The notes below the pieces were generated by a model. The model did no database searches. It had not been told where the DNA came from and saw nothing but the letters and a program-made list of their open reading frames with translations. A program made the translations under genes and the position numbers. A stretch of 64,000 nucleotides of DNA from the NCBI GenBank assembly GCA_026315105.1, contig CM048744.1:655963676-656027675 (forward strand), written 5' to 3'. Shown here one piece after another: positions 1-11,139 of the stretch. Every line of letters begins with the position of its first letter. Positions within the stretch are counted from its first letter, which is position 1. Origin of the DNA: Locusta migratoria (lineage: Eukaryota; Arthropoda; Insecta; Orthoptera; Acrididae).

Positions 1-560
1 TGCGGGCGATATAACTCTCAGGCGCAAGCGAGCCAAGAGAGAGTAGTGCCAACCTCCACGCTAAAAACCGACTATACGGCCAACAAATAAAGCGATGCGC
101 GTTATTTTAGTGAAATGTAGCTTGCAGAATATTCAGAATCTCATCTGATTGTATATTTGATAAAACATGAAAGATATTCAAAGCTCATAAGCCTATTAAA
201 AATCGGCAAACTTCGGTTCGCACAATTCTCCCGTTTCCTACAACACAAGCAAACAAATCCAATGAGGTGTTTACTGTCGTCATTTAACAGTCTGTAGTAG
301 TGCAGCATAAACATCCATGTATTGCCTGACAACATACCGACGCACATTAAAGAGAGCATCTGAAGGTACAGTAAATAGAAAATCAGAAGAAGTTCTTTTT
401 GTCACCGAAGTGCCGTTCATAGTATGCTCAAAAATAAGTAACGAAACAATTGTTAGACGTCGCTCATGACACTCTACCTGAGACATACCAGAAACATACA
501 CGTCCTAAGTGACAAAGTAAGGCGTATTACCGAGCAGATTAAGACATAAGACTCTTAGAC
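1..560. repeat. Outer, non-satellite part of the left foldback arm
   Basis: Unique-sequence terminal part of the arm, mirrored at 18090-18809. Its reverse complement contains a 73-codon open frame (280-501, minus) whose mirror is an 84-codon frame at 18177-18431 (plus). The two peptides align over most of their length but differ mainly by replacement changes (Y/C, I/T, N/K, F/C, A/P), which argues against a conserved protein. I take it as a structural terminus. Confidence 0.75.
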
Positions 561-599
561 ATTCGTCAAAATTTTTGGCGTGGAAAGGAATTGCCTTTC

Positions 600-3310
600 C
601 GTCCTACACTTAAGGGCGTGTAACTAAAGAACTACTAGCCGTCGCCACATGACACTCTGTATAGGTATAGCACACACATCCAAATACTACTTGAAAAAGT
701 TTAAAGGCAGATTAACGAGCCGATTATGAGATATGATTTTTCGAATATCGTTAAAATTTCCGGTGGCGCTCCGAAATGCCTTTCCGTCCTATATTTAAGG
801 GCGAGTAACTAAAGAACTACTAGCCGTCGCCACATGACACTCTGTATAGGTATAGCACACACCTCCAAATACTACATGAAAGAGTTTGAAAGCAGATTAA
901 CGAGCCGATTATGAGATATGATTTTTCAAATATCGTTAAAATTTCCGGCGGCGCTCCGAAATGCCTTTCCGTCCTATATTTAAGAGCGTGTAACTAAAGA
1001 ACTACTAGCCGTCGCCACATGACACTCTGTATAGGTATAGCACACACATCCAAATACTACTTGAAAAAGTTTAAAGGCAGATTAACGAGCCGATTATGAG
1101 ATATGATTTTTCGAATATCGTTAAAATTTCCGGCGGCGCTCCGAAATGCCTTTCCGTCCTATATTTACGGGCGTGTAACTAAAGAACTACTAGCCGTCGC
1201 CACATGACACTCTGTATAGGTATAGCACACACCTCCAAATACAACATGAAAGAGTTTGAAAGCAGATTAACGAGCCGATTATGAGATATGATTTTTCGAA
1301 TATCGTTAAAATTTCCGGCGGCGCTCCGAAATGCCTTTCCGTCCTATATTTAAGAGCGTGTAACTAAAGAACTACTAGCCGTCGCCACATGACACTCTGT
1401 TTAGGTATAGCACACACATCCAAATACTACTTGAAAAAGTTTAAAGGCAGATTAACGAGCCGATTATGAGATATGATTTTTCGAATATCGTTAAAATTTC
1501 CGGCGGCGCTCCGAAATGCCTTTCCGTCCTATATTTAAGAGCGTGTAACTAAAGAACTACTAGCCGTCGCCACATGACACTCTGTATAGGTATAGCACAC
1601 ACATCCAAATACTACTTGAAAAAGTTTAAAGGCAGATTAACGAGCCGATTATGAGATATGATTTTTCGAATATCGTTAAAATTTCCGGCGGCGCTCCGAA
1701 ATGCCTTTCCGTCCTATATTTAAGGGCGTGTAACTAAAGAACTACTAGCCGTCGCCACATGACACTCTGTATAGGTATAGCACACACCTCCAAATACAAC
1801 ATGAAAGAGTTTGAAAGCAGATTAACGAGCCGATTATGAGATATGATTTTTCGAATATCGTTAAAATTTCCGGCGGCGCTCCGAAATGCCTTTCCGTCCT
1901 ATATTTAAGGGCGTGTAACTAAAGAACTACTAGCCGTCGCCACATGACACTCTGTATAGGTATAGCACACACCTCCAAATACAACATGAAAGAGTTTGAA
2001 AGCAGATTAACGAGCCGATTATGAGATATGATTTTTCGAATATCGTTAAAATTTCCGGCGGCGCTCCGAAATGCCTTTCCGTCCTATATTTAAGGGCGTT
2101 TAACTAAAGAACTACTAGCCGTCGCCACATGACACTCTGTATAGGTATAGCACACACATCCAAATACTACTTGAAAAAGTTTAAAGGCAGATTAACGAGC
2201 CGATTATGAGATATGATTTTTCGAATATCGTTAAAATTTCCGGGCTCGCTCCGAAATGCCTTTCCGTCCTATATTTAAGGGCGTGCAACTAAAGAACTAC
2301 TAGCCGTCGCCACATGACACTCTGTATAGGTATAGCACACACCTCCAAATACTACATGAAAGAGTTTGAAAGCAGATTAACGAGCCGATTATGAGATATG
2401 ATTTTTCGAATATCGTTAAAATTTCCGGCCTCGCTCCGCAATGCCTTCCGTCCTATATTTAAGGGCGTGTAACTAAAGAACTACTAGCCGTCGCCACATG
2501 ACACTCTGTATAGGTATCGCACACACATCCAAATACTACTTGAAAAAGTTTAAAGGCAGATTAACGAGCCGATTATGAGATATAATTTTCGAATATCGTT
2601 AAAATTTCCGGCGGCGCTCCGAAATGCCTTTCCGTCCTATATTTAAGAGCGTGTAACTAAAGAACTACTAGCCGTCGCCACATGACACTCTGTATAGGTA
2701 TAGCACACACATCCAAATACTACTTGAAAAAGTTTAAAGGCAGATTAACGAGCCGATTATGAGATATGATTTTTCGAATATCGTTAAAATTTCCGGCGGC
2801 GCTCCGAAATGCCTTTCCGTCCTATATTTAAGGGCGTGTAACTAAAGAACTACTAGCCGTCGCCACATGACACTCTGTATAGGTATAGCACACACATCCA
2901 AATACTACTTGAAAAAGTTTAAAGGCAGATTAACGAGCCGATTATGAGATATGATTTTTCGAATATCGTTAAAATTTCCGGCGGCGCTCCGAAATGCCTT
3001 TCCGTCCTATATTTAAGGGCGTGTAACTAAAGAACTACTAGCCGTCGCCACATGACACTCTGTATAGGTATAGCACACACCTCCAAATACTACATGAAAG
3101 AGTTTGAAAGCAGATTAACGAGCCGATTATGAGATATGATTTTTCGAATATCGTTAAAATTTCCGGCGGCGCTGCGAAATGCCTTTCCGACATAATTTCA
3201 AGGGTTTGTGACTATAGAACTACTAGTCGAATTCGTGTAGCACACACATCCAATTACTACTTGACAAAAAATGAAGGCAGATTAACGAGCCGATTATGAG
3301 ATATGAACAA
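600..3310 (+). repeat. 185-bp satellite array, left arm (about 15 copies)
   Basis: The motif 'taactaaagaactac' recurs at 621, 806, 991, 1176, 1361, 1546 and so on to 3024, a period of 185 bp. Two alternating monomer types are visible: one with 'acttgaaaaagtttaaaggc', the other with 'acatgaaagagtttgaaagc'. The last monomer (3180-3310) is degenerate and marks the inner edge of the arm. No coding frame runs through the monomer. Confidence 0.9.
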
Positions 3311-4239
3311 AAACATATACACCGAAATCGTATGAGAGACAATGTAGAGGTCCCTTATTGCACTAGTGATACTCCGCATCTGCAAAACTCTGCAGTCGTC
3401 CCTTAGAGGCCTTTGCGTGTGCCATGCCGCATTGCACTTGACCTGTCGGTTCGCCAGTAGGGGCGGTGCAGTGTGCCTCCGAAGTTGCGTTTTGTGACGT
3501 TATTTGTATGTTGAAGCGTCAGATGGTGTGGCGATTGGTAATCAATCCTGCTAATGTATTGCGATTGATTGAGTTAAAGTTACTAAGAACCCTTCTTCGT
3601 GAAGATGGTATTAGTGTAGAAGATGAATCATTCGCATGCTTTCTCGTATCCGCTATGGTACAGTAATATGAGCGTAAGTGAAATACTGTTGTAACACTAA
3701 CACATAATGGTGATAATAGGGATGATAATGACGAACAACTATTGCAAGCGGTAGTGCTACGGTAAGTGCGGGAAGATGCGATGGAAGCAGTGGCAGTGAA
3801 TACCAACAGTCTTTCGAGAAGAATGTTAAAGCTGCAACTATTATCACGGCTTCTGAAGACAATACGCTAGAGAACATGTACGATGATTATTACATAAGTT
3901 ATAGTTAAGATATCTGCTTGACGTATGGTGTCTACAGTTACATCTACAGTGCCATCTGGAGCATGATTGCAGAATTTTGAATAAAAACGACACCCTCCAG
4001 CACATTGAGGTGTACGTAGAGATCCTGTAAATAAACGTCATACAGATATGTTTGTTCGAGCCCACGTACTTTCCTTTATGACGAACACACAACACCGCGA
4101 TTCCAATCCTTAACAACCACTGTTTATTTCTCAGAGCAAAATACATCACAGAATACATAACATAAATCATGGAACATTAATATATATAAAAAGATTTATA
4201 AATATATCAAAAGTTAGTCCGCAACATCCTTATTAGACA
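3311..4239. other. Inner region of the foldback element, no gene recognised
   Basis: Beyond the last satellite monomer. A 66-codon frame at 3466-3666 (+) contains the run 'GISVEDESFACFLVS', but stops follow at once and no family is recognised. It could be a relic of an element gene. Otherwise only AT-rich sequence is seen. Confidence 0.4.
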
Positions 4240-4411
4240 CAAATCGATTGCCGTCGGCGGTGGCCGAGCGTTCTGTGGCGCGCCAGTGGCAGTCTGCACG
4301 GCCACTGCGGGGGTTCGAATCAAAAATGTTCAAATGTTTGTTAAGCTTAAGGGACTTAACTACGGGGTCATCAGTCCCTAAGGGGTTCGAATCTCCCCTC
4401 GGGCATGGATA
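4240..4411 (+). repeat. tRNA-derived SINE, 5' part, with a second SINE fragment inside
   Basis: Starts 'gtcggcggtggccgagcg' and carries the B-box-like 'gggggttcgaatc'. At about 4321 it is interrupted by an inverted SINE tail (reverse of 'catttgaacattttt' and 'gactgatgacccc') and then resumes with 'ggggttcgaatctcccctc'. The SINE is cut at 'catggata' by the Tc1 element that follows; its continuation is at 6049. Confidence 0.75.
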
Positions 4412-6046
4412 CACGCAGTCGCATAAGTATTCGGACAGTGGGAAGTTTCACAAAGAATACTCGAGAAACACTGACTATGAAACCCAAACATATTTTTTAG
4501 CAACGTATATGCGTAACAACATTAATTACAAAAGAATTATTGTATTATTCCGTTTCCAAAAAATAAATAACAGAAAAATGAACAACAAAAATGAAACAAC
4601 CTGCACACCCTGCTGCTATAAAAGTATTCGGACACTGTCCAATAAATGTTCATAAGTTGTACGACGAAAATGTCAATACCTTGTGGGTCCACCTTTCATT
4701 TTCAATACCTCTTCCAATCTACTAGGCATACTTTCCATGAATTTTTTCGTGAAATCTGGGCCTATATTTGCCCATTCTTGGCGCTTTTCTCTTTCAAGGT
4801 CTCCTTTGTATAGAGGTTGTCCGCGCGGAGGGTTCGTTTCAATTTATCCCACAAATGATCGATTGGGTTAAGGTCTAGTGATTGGGGAAGGGGGTGCAAT
4901 ACTTTCGGGCAATTGAAGAGCAACCACATATGTACAATTTGCGCGGTATGCTTGGGATCGTGATCCTGATAAAAATGAAAGTTGTTCGCAATACCTAGAT
5001 GTCGTGAACTCTTCTTCAAATGTCCTCGCAGTATATTCAAATACGATTCCTTGTTCATCGTATCGTCAATGAACACTAAATGACCCACAGCACTGCTGGA
5101 CATGCACCCCCACACCATGATGCTCCAACCTCCAACTTTACTGGCGGTTTGAGGTTCCTGGGATTCAGCTCTTCATTGGTCTTTTGGCACATGTTTGCCT
5201 TTCCGTCGCTTTGCCATAATGTAAATTTACATTCGTCGCAAAATATCACCCGATTCCACTAAGCCTGATCGTATTCGGCGTATTCCCTCGCAAACTGCAT
5301 ACGTTGCATCTGGTTCACTGCATTTATGAATGGCTTTTGTTGTGCCACTCGACCACGGTACTGTGATCGTCGGAGTACTCTCAGCACGGTTTCGGGATGA
5401 ACTTTTATGCCGAGGTCTCCCTCCACCTCACTTGCAATTCGTGTGGCAGATATTTTCGGATTCTGTTGTACCTTTCGCACAATCACGCGTTCATCTCTCT
5501 GTGAAAATGTCCGTGGCCGTCCTGTACTGCACCGGAATTCCAATCGGTCTTCTTTTTCGAACCGTTTAATAATGTCGTGAACTGTACTTTTCTTCGTGTT
5601 CACTATTGCGGCAATTTCCCTGCAAGTTTTCCCCTTCGCGTGATGATAAACGACAAGTTGCCTTTGATTGAACGTAGAACACGTCCCGCTGCGTCACAGT
5701 GTCGCCCTGCACAGGCTCGCGATACGTGTTTACTAATCAAGGCTATCGTCTCGCGGAAATGTCGGACACACTGCAGTCGCTTCAGCCTCTGTGCGTCTCG
5801 GAATGAACTATTCTCTCACGTTGTCCGCCTTTGTCCGAATACTTTTGTTGCGCCTTCCCATGCCGTTTTCAGGAAATATTATGTAACAGACACATGTCCA
5901 ACAACAATTCTTCGTATTTGACGCGTGTTTCACGTTGCGACATCGTACCCGGAGTCCCAAATACATTACAAAGTGCCATTTCTGTATTTGTTCACTGCAA
6001 AATTATGCGCATTCACGGGCTGTCCGAATACTTTTGCGACTGAGTG
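4412..6046 (-). mobile_element. Tc1-type transposon inserted in a SINE
   Basis: About 1.63 kb, bounded by inverted ends. The left end reads 'cagtcgcataagtattcgg' from 4417; the right end has 'ccgaatacttttgcgactg' up to 6042. Both outer ends are followed by TA (4410-4411 and 6047-6048), the target duplication expected of the Tc1/mariner superfamily. Removing it rejoins the SINE body 'catggata|tttgtgccgtcc'. The transposase lies on the minus strand and is broken. Confidence 0.9.
4762..5603 (-). pseudogene. Decayed Tc1-family DDE transposase
   Basis: Two minus-strand frames cover the protein. The upstream piece (5603-5259) has the helix-turn-helix part ('TVHDIIKRFEKEDR', 'GRPRTFSQRDERVI', 'ISATRIASEVEGDLGIKV'). 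The downstream piece (5118-4762) has the catalytic part ('VWGCMSSSAVGHLVF', 'FHFYQDHDPKHTAQ', 'LNPIDHLWDKLKR'). The first catalytic Asp lies in 'FCDECKFTL' between the two frames after an in-frame stop. At least one stop and one frameshift break the gene. In the third catalytic block the family's usual Glu in NPIEHLW is Asp here, so even a joined product would probably be inactive. The intact family cuts and pastes DNA at TA sites. Confidence 0.9.
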
Positions 6047-6048
6047 TA

Positions 6049-6180
6049 TTTGTGCCGTCCTTATTATTAGCTAGGGCCGCCGTGCCTGCGGTGCGCGCGG
6101 CCGTTCGCCGTCGGGAGCTCGAGTCCCCCCCTCGGGCACGGGTATTTGTGTTGTCCTTAGGTTAGTTTACCTTACAATTA
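6049..6180 (+). repeat. SINE continuation with a further SINE copy
   Basis: Resumes the SINE cut by the Tc1 element ('tttgtgccgtccttattatt'). It is followed immediately by another SINE-like head with a B box ('gagctcgagtcccc') and the body 'cgggtatttgtgttgtcctt'. A patchwork of nested SINE pieces. Confidence 0.6.
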
Positions 6181-6212
6181 TATATTTTTTACGACGTTAC
6201 AGAATTCATTTA

Positions 6213-6409
6213 ATGAAATAAATCGCCATTTGCGATAGTTATGGCTTCACTGTACTAGGTTTAGATGGAATACCAAAGTGCGGCGAATGAAAATTTGAGC
6301 CCGGGTTCGAATCTCGGCCGGGCTCAAATTTTCATTCGCCGCACTTTGGTATTCCATCTAAACCTAGTACAGTGAAGCCATAACTATCGCAAATGGCGAT
6401 TTATTTCAT
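6213..6409. repeat. Perfect 92-bp-arm palindrome with 13-nt loop
   Basis: Bases 6213-6304 are the exact reverse complement of 6318-6409. The 13-nt loop contains 'gttcgaatc', the core of a tRNA B box, so the centre is SINE-derived. Such perfection implies recent origin or repair-based homogenisation. Transcripts from either strand would fold into one long hairpin. Confidence 0.9.
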
Positions 6410-6505
6410 AGTTTACCTTAGTTGAAGTAGTTGGTAAGCTACGGACTAATGACCAAGTAGTTGAGTCCGATAGATTTACAAACATTCGAACATTTTTTTT
6501 TTTTT
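6410..6505 (+). repeat. SINE 3' tail
   Basis: Divergent copy of the SINE tail: 'ggactaatgaccaagtag' followed by 'acaaacattcgaaca' and a run of T. It lies immediately 3' of the palindrome, as if the palindrome replaced the SINE middle. Confidence 0.55.
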
Positions 6506-6632
6506 ATGTCTCAAATACAGAAATACTTGTACGTGTGAATGTACTTCGTTCTCCGACTATACCCATCTGAGAAGATAATTAGTGGTTTGTTTTGAGGACA
6601 GTAATTTATTATTAACTGTTAGTTTGTGCCGC

Positions 6633-6808
6633 AGGGGAATAGCCGAGAGCTCTGGAGCGCCACGTTACGGATCGTGTGCCTTCCCTCGTCGGCATGGATG
6701 TTTCTGTTGTCTTTAGTATAAGTTAGTTAATGTTTGTAAGTTTATAGACTGATGACCCCGCAGTTAAGTCCCTTAAGCTTAACAAACATTTGAACATTTG
6801 TTATTTTG
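6633..6808 (+). repeat. tRNA-derived SINE, divergent full-length copy
   Basis: Head 'ggggaatagccgagagctc', then 'ggcatggatgtttctgttg', then the tail 'gactgatgaccccgcagtt' and 'aacatttgaacatttg'. It shows the same head-body-tail order as the other copies in the window, but the head is strongly diverged. Confidence 0.65.
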
Positions 6809-7184
6809 TAACCTAACCAAGCATTCTAAAATTGTCACTTATTCGGAAATAAACACCCAAACATTTGTTTCTTCCTTAGTTTTCTAATCAGATGGAAATG
6901 TAAATAACATACAATGTAACATCCTTGTAATGTACAGTAAAAAGGCTTAGAACCAGAGTTTAACGGTGTCTAAAGTTTTCGAATTAGATCACCGATACAT
7001 CGGCGATATCTCGCTGTTCAAAACAGCAGTGTTAAAGTCGACGTTTTTCGGCAAAACATCGATGTTTTCAGAACATCGATGTATAGTTTGCATCCCTAGT
7101 CATCAGTCTTCTGACTGATTTGATGCGACTTGTCACCAACTCCTTTTCTTTGCCAACCGTTTCATTTCAACTCGGCTATAGGTT

Positions 7185-7340
7185 ATTAGTCCGTAGCTTA
7201 CAACCTACTTCAACTAAGTTCAACTAACCTAAGGACAACACACACATCCACACCCAAAGGAGGATTCGAACCTCCGACGTGGGAGGTCTCGCATTCCGCA
7301 ACGCTGCGCCCCAGGCCGCTCAGCTACTCCCGCGCGGCCA
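7185..7340 (-). repeat. Divergent SINE, minus strand
   Basis: Reverse orientation, with 'ggattcgaacctccgacg' (B box) and a head reading 'ggccgcgcgggagtagctg' on the minus strand. It sits inside LINE-A. Confidence 0.6.
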
Positions 7341-7600
7341 GTTGGAGCAAATACCTAGAATGAATGTCTGTGCAAGTGCACAAAATTCGTAAATGCCTAG
7401 GTATTTATGAATTAAAAAGATAAACTTACAAGCAGTACCTTAGAAAAAAAAGGAAAAAAAAACGTGATATCATGTACTACTTTACAAACTACATCTCAAA
7501 TTATTCAATTCTCTTCTGTTCACATTTCCCAGCAGTCCAAGTTTCGCAAACATACAATGTTGTGCTGCAAACGTATGTTCCGAGATATTTCTGCCTCAAG

Positions 7601-7795
7601 TTTCAAATGTTTGTATAGCTTATGGGACTTAACTACGGGGTCATCAGTCCCTAAACTTACAAACTACTTATGAACTAGCTAACACTAAGGACGGCACAAA
7701 TATCCATGCCCGAGGGGGGATTCGAACCCCCGACCGTAGTGGCCGTGCAGACCGTGACTGTAGCGCCTCAGTCCCCTCGGCCACCGCGGCCGGCT
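7601..7795 (-). repeat. Full-length SINE with 10-bp target duplication
   Basis: Minus-strand copy from the tail ('tttcaaatgtttg' on the plus strand) to the head ('ccaccgcggccggct'). It is flanked by 'ctgcctcaag' (7591-7600) and 'ctgcctccag' (7796-7805), a target duplication with one mismatch. It is inserted in LINE-A. Confidence 0.9.
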
Positions 7796-8056
7796 CTGCC
7801 TCCAGTCCAGAGTGATATTTGACAGCAGTAGATTTCTCTTTCCCATGGATGCCCTCTTTGCTTCCGCTACTCTGCTTTTTATGACCCCCTTGACTCGTCC
7901 GTCGTGGGTTAGTTTACTGTGGAGGTAGCAGAATTCCTTGTCTTCGTGTACATTGTGATCGGCAATTCGGATTTATTTTCTCGCTACTTTTATTTCCGTT
8001 ACTTATCATAACTTTCGTCTTTCTTTGGTTTACCTTCAATCCATGGTCTGTGGTCA

Positions 8057-8326
8057 TTAGTCTTTCATTCTATGCAACAGATCCTGTAATTTTCCTTCAC
8101 TTCCACAGACGATAGCAATGTCATCAGCAAATCTTATCACTGATATCCTTTTACCCAGAACTTTTATCACAGCCTTGAACCTCTTCTTTATTACCGACAT
8201 TACGTCTTCACTGCGCAAATTAAAATGTGATGGCGACAGTCCACAGCCTTTTCTTACGCCCTTTTTAATCGGAGCACTTTGTTCTTGACTTTCAACGCTT
8301 ATTGTATCCACTTGGTTCGTATACAA
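8057..8326 (-). pseudogene. LINE-A reverse transcriptase fragment
   Basis: A 90-codon minus-strand frame with the RT core order 'GVRKGCGLSPSHFNL' then 'RISVIRFADDIAIV', which correspond to the block before and the block containing the FADD catalytic pair of non-LTR retrotransposons. The intact enzyme copies the element RNA into DNA at a nicked target. Here only about a third of the RT domain is open, and it ends within flanking decay and a SINE insertion. The clade (RTE-like, CR1-like or another) cannot be fixed from this piece. Confidence 0.85.
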
Positions 8327-8391
8327 ACAATGTAATACCCGCTTTTTTTCCTACAGCTTACTCCTATTTTTCTCAGAATTACGAACACCAT

Positions 8392-8574
8392 AAATGTTTC
8401 AAATGTTTGTATACCTTATGGGACTTAACTACGGGGTCATCAGTCCCTAAACTTACAAACTACTTATGAACTACCTAACACTAAGGACGGTCAAATATCC
8501 ATGCCCCCGACCGTAGTGGCCGTGCAGACCGCGTGACTGACGCGCCGTAGTTCCCTCGGCCACCGCGGCCGGCT
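8392..8574 (-). repeat. SINE with 11-bp target duplication
   Basis: Minus-strand copy from 'aaatgtttcaaatgtttg' to 'ccaccgcggccggct'. It is flanked by 'acgaacaccat' (8381-8391) and 'acgaacatcat' (8575-8585). Part of the B-box region seen in other copies is missing. Confidence 0.85.
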
Positions 8575-8585
8575 ACGAACATCAT

Positions 8586-9830
8586 ACAGCACCTTACATT
8601 ATGGAAGGCATTTTCTGGGTCACAAATCGTATATGTCTCGGTAATTCTTTACTCTCGCTTCCATTATAAATTGCAGTAATGCTATCGCGGCCACGCATTG
8701 CAGTAAAGGACGGCCCGTGTCAATGCCGCCTCACAGCCCTCGGCTCTTCTACCTGCCGGGCAGAGATCGGACGGGGAGATAAGCGGACCGCCCCTCGACT
8801 CGAACTGGGTGCTAATGTCACTGCGTGCTTTTGTCATTTTGTCAATTAAACATACCGAATGTAGTCGGCTCGGCGTGAGCCGGCTGAAGCGGAGTCGTCT
8901 CGGCTCGGCCGGCAGTGTGAACAGAGCAATTGAAAACAATGTGAACACGGCCTAAGATACTGAACGAAGCTCGGTCGCTCAGGTAATTAAGTAGGTCCCG
9001 GTAGATTTGATATTGGCGAGGTTACAATGTATTACAATTATTGAACAATAAAGTTATTGATCCCTGGATGTACATTACATCGAGAACCAGAGAGGGGGGG
9101 GGGGAGCTCAAGGATGCAACAAATGGAACAAAAAGTAACGCTGGCCGCAGGGCGTTGCCAGGTGTCGCTATCTTCAGGGGTCTGTTGACACGTCCCGATT
9201 CACCCTCGATCGGGTCGCTGAATATTCCGATTTTGGGTCAATCGAAAATTAAAGAAGTTCCAAAGCTAACACGATGGTGCGATACAGGCATCTCATTCTT
9301 TTCGCTGGCCTGCCGTAGCGCTTTGCGGCGATCAACATTTTACTCACTGAGGCAGCCACGTTGTGTTCGCTTTTTACGCCTTCCAGGTTTTTTTTATGCG
9401 GAAACTAACGTTATAGTTGTACCCACGCAATAATTTTACATATGTTTTAGAAGTTGTATTGCCATCAATGTATCTTCTTAAAGTTGAGTTATGCTTTTAC
9501 ATGTACATTTAAGGTTATCCATTATAGGTAAAGCGACCAATTTTGTGAAGAAAATTGAGGAAGGAAGGAAAAACCAGTACGGCACATTTCTGTGGTTGTG
9601 TATGATGACTGAAGATACAGCAAGTTACAGCGATTTAATAGTTAGCAATTGTGTTGAAAAGTACTATAGCGGCCATTACCAAAATAGACAGATCATGGTC
9701 ATCCTGCAGTCTTACAGCAATTGCCACTTACAGGTGATTTCAGGTGTTAGTAAAAATTCCGAAAAAATGGGACATCTCTATTTGTAGCAAAGAGTATGAT
9801 GGACTACTTTATAAAAGAACATTCTCGTCA
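8586..9830. other. Foldback interior, no gene recognised
   Basis: Contains a GC-rich stretch (8690-8955, many 'cggctcgg' variants, ending 'gtgaacacggcctaag') that looks like a short transposon but lacks clear inverted ends. It also contains open frames at 9041-9433 (130 codons) and 9491-9787 (98 codons) with no recognisable domain. Confidence 0.4.
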
Positions 9831-9942
9831 GCCATTATGGAAAAAAAAAAAAACATAAAAACTTCTGTTGCAAGAAATTTTCAAGAAAAATACTTTCTTA
9901 TTTCAGCCTGTGGAAAAAAAAAAAAAAAAAAAAAAAAAAATA

Positions 9943-10152
9943 GGCCGGCCGCGGTGGCCGAGGTGGCTGAGGCGCTTCAGTCACGGTCAGCTCGGCCACT
10001 ACGGTCGGGGGTTCGAATCCCCCCTCGGGCATGGATATTTGTGCCGTCCTCGTTCGTAAGTAGTTCATAAGTAGTTTGTAAGTTTAGGGACTGATGACCC
10101 CGTAGGTAAGTCCCATAAGCTTGACAAACATTTGAACATTTTTTTTTTTTTT
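9943..10152 (+). repeat. Full-length SINE, plus strand
   Basis: The clearest plus-strand copy: head 'ggccggccgcggtggccg', A-box-like 'gtggctgaggcgc', B box 'gggttcgaatcccc', body 'catggatatttgtgccg', tail 'gactgatgaccccgtag' and 'caaacatttgaaca' with a terminal T run. A long A tract precedes it at 9913-9940. Confidence 0.85.
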
Positions 10153-10282
10153 AAAAAAAATAGAACCAGTAGTAACTGTGTGTTTTGACATATTCAACAA
10201 CTGATGACAGTCATCGTAAAATGTTTTACTTATAACAAGGTGATCGACTTGTTGAGCCAGGCTCGGAAACATTTTTTGATTT

Positions 10283-10286
<4 letters not shown>

Positions 10287-10333
<47 letters not shown>

Positions 10334-10403
10334 GATAACTTATTTTAGCCAATCATTGGCTGATGCGAAGATGGCCAATACTTGGTTGAAACTAGTTATC
10401 CAA
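10287..10403. repeat. 46-nt T tract beside a small inverted-repeat unit
   Basis: T tract 10287-10332, then 'ttggataact' (10331-10340) paired with 'agttatccaa' (10394-10403). Between them is 'gccaatcattggc', itself palindromic, and 'gaagatggccaa...ttgaaac', resembling the hairpin-plus-GAAAC motif described for other repeats here. Probably a fragment of a small non-autonomous element. Confidence 0.6.
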
Positions 10404-10737
10404 AAATAAAGTAAATAAAAAAATATTTGGTATCCTGACTCAATAAGTCAATAACCTTGTTATAAATAACAACCAGATACATATTTTGACTGAAAAAATA
10501 CATGGACATTCTCAAAGTTTCATGTGACACATATTTTATCTTGAAAACATAAAAATATTCCGAGATAAAGAATAAAATACCGTGAAAGGTGTGAAATCGT
10601 TTCCCAGGTGTACGTAAACTGTTGTCGCTGATGAATTTGCGTTTGTTGGACTTGTAGGCCGCCGACAGGATTTTTGTTGCAACGGCTGTAGTTTTTTTTT
10701 ACTTGTAGCTGTTACATACACTTCGTCACTGCACCCA

Positions 10738-11040
10738 TCACCTTAACGCCGATATACGCTGTAAAAAATTATCTGTAGGTACATTCAGACCACTATTTCC
10801 GTTGTAGTCAAGCAAAATATATTTACCCGTATCGTTTTTCAAAAAACAAGTTTCGTCTAAGTATACTACAGGCCTATTGTCCTCAGCATGAATTAAGTGC
10901 ATTGCACGCAAAAACATTGCTCTCCCTGCTGCCATGTCTCTGAATACCATTAAAAATGTTGGTCCGTCATTAGACTTTCTGAACTGAAAACCAAATGAGC
11001 GTGAAGACTGAGCCAGAATAATTAATTTTTCTCGGAGATT
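10738..11040 (-). pseudogene. Fragment of an IS630/Tc1-like DDE transposase
   Basis: The minus-strand frame reads 'SRSFGFQFRKSNDG', 'AAGRAMFLRAMHLIH', then 'RPVVYLDETCFLKND' and 'GKYILLDYNGNSGLNVP'. The 'VVYLDET' block is the first catalytic Asp region of an insect DDE family of the IS630/Tc1 superfamily. The remaining catalytic residues are missing, and the frame runs into unrelated sequence after 'LNVPT'. It is a truncated relic nested in the foldback interior. Confidence 0.7.
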
Positions 11041-11139
11041 ACCCTGTATTTTTCTTGAAAATGACCGACTGAGAGATTCGCAAAATGTAATGTAAACAAT
11101 CAAATAAACGTTTCTGCACCTACACATACTATGTCATAT

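Larger units (their letters stand above)
7100..8391 (-). mobile_element. LINE fragment (LINE-A), split by three SINEs
   Basis: Minus-strand non-LTR retrotransposon remains. Flanking pieces at about 7100-7180, 7340-7600 and 7806-8391 belong together once the SINEs at 7185-7340, 7601-7795 and 8392-8574 are removed. The reverse transcriptase piece at 8057-8326 identifies it. No 5' or 3' end is recognisable. Confidence 0.65.

Noticed and set aside
600..3310. CRISPR-like regular repeats
   Set aside because: There are no spacers: the 185-bp units abut one another and vary by substitution. The context is an insect genome and the units are part of inverted arms.
9041..9433. 130-codon ORF as a coding gene
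   Set aside because: No domain, unusual composition from GC-rich repeats, and no supporting context; left as unassigned.
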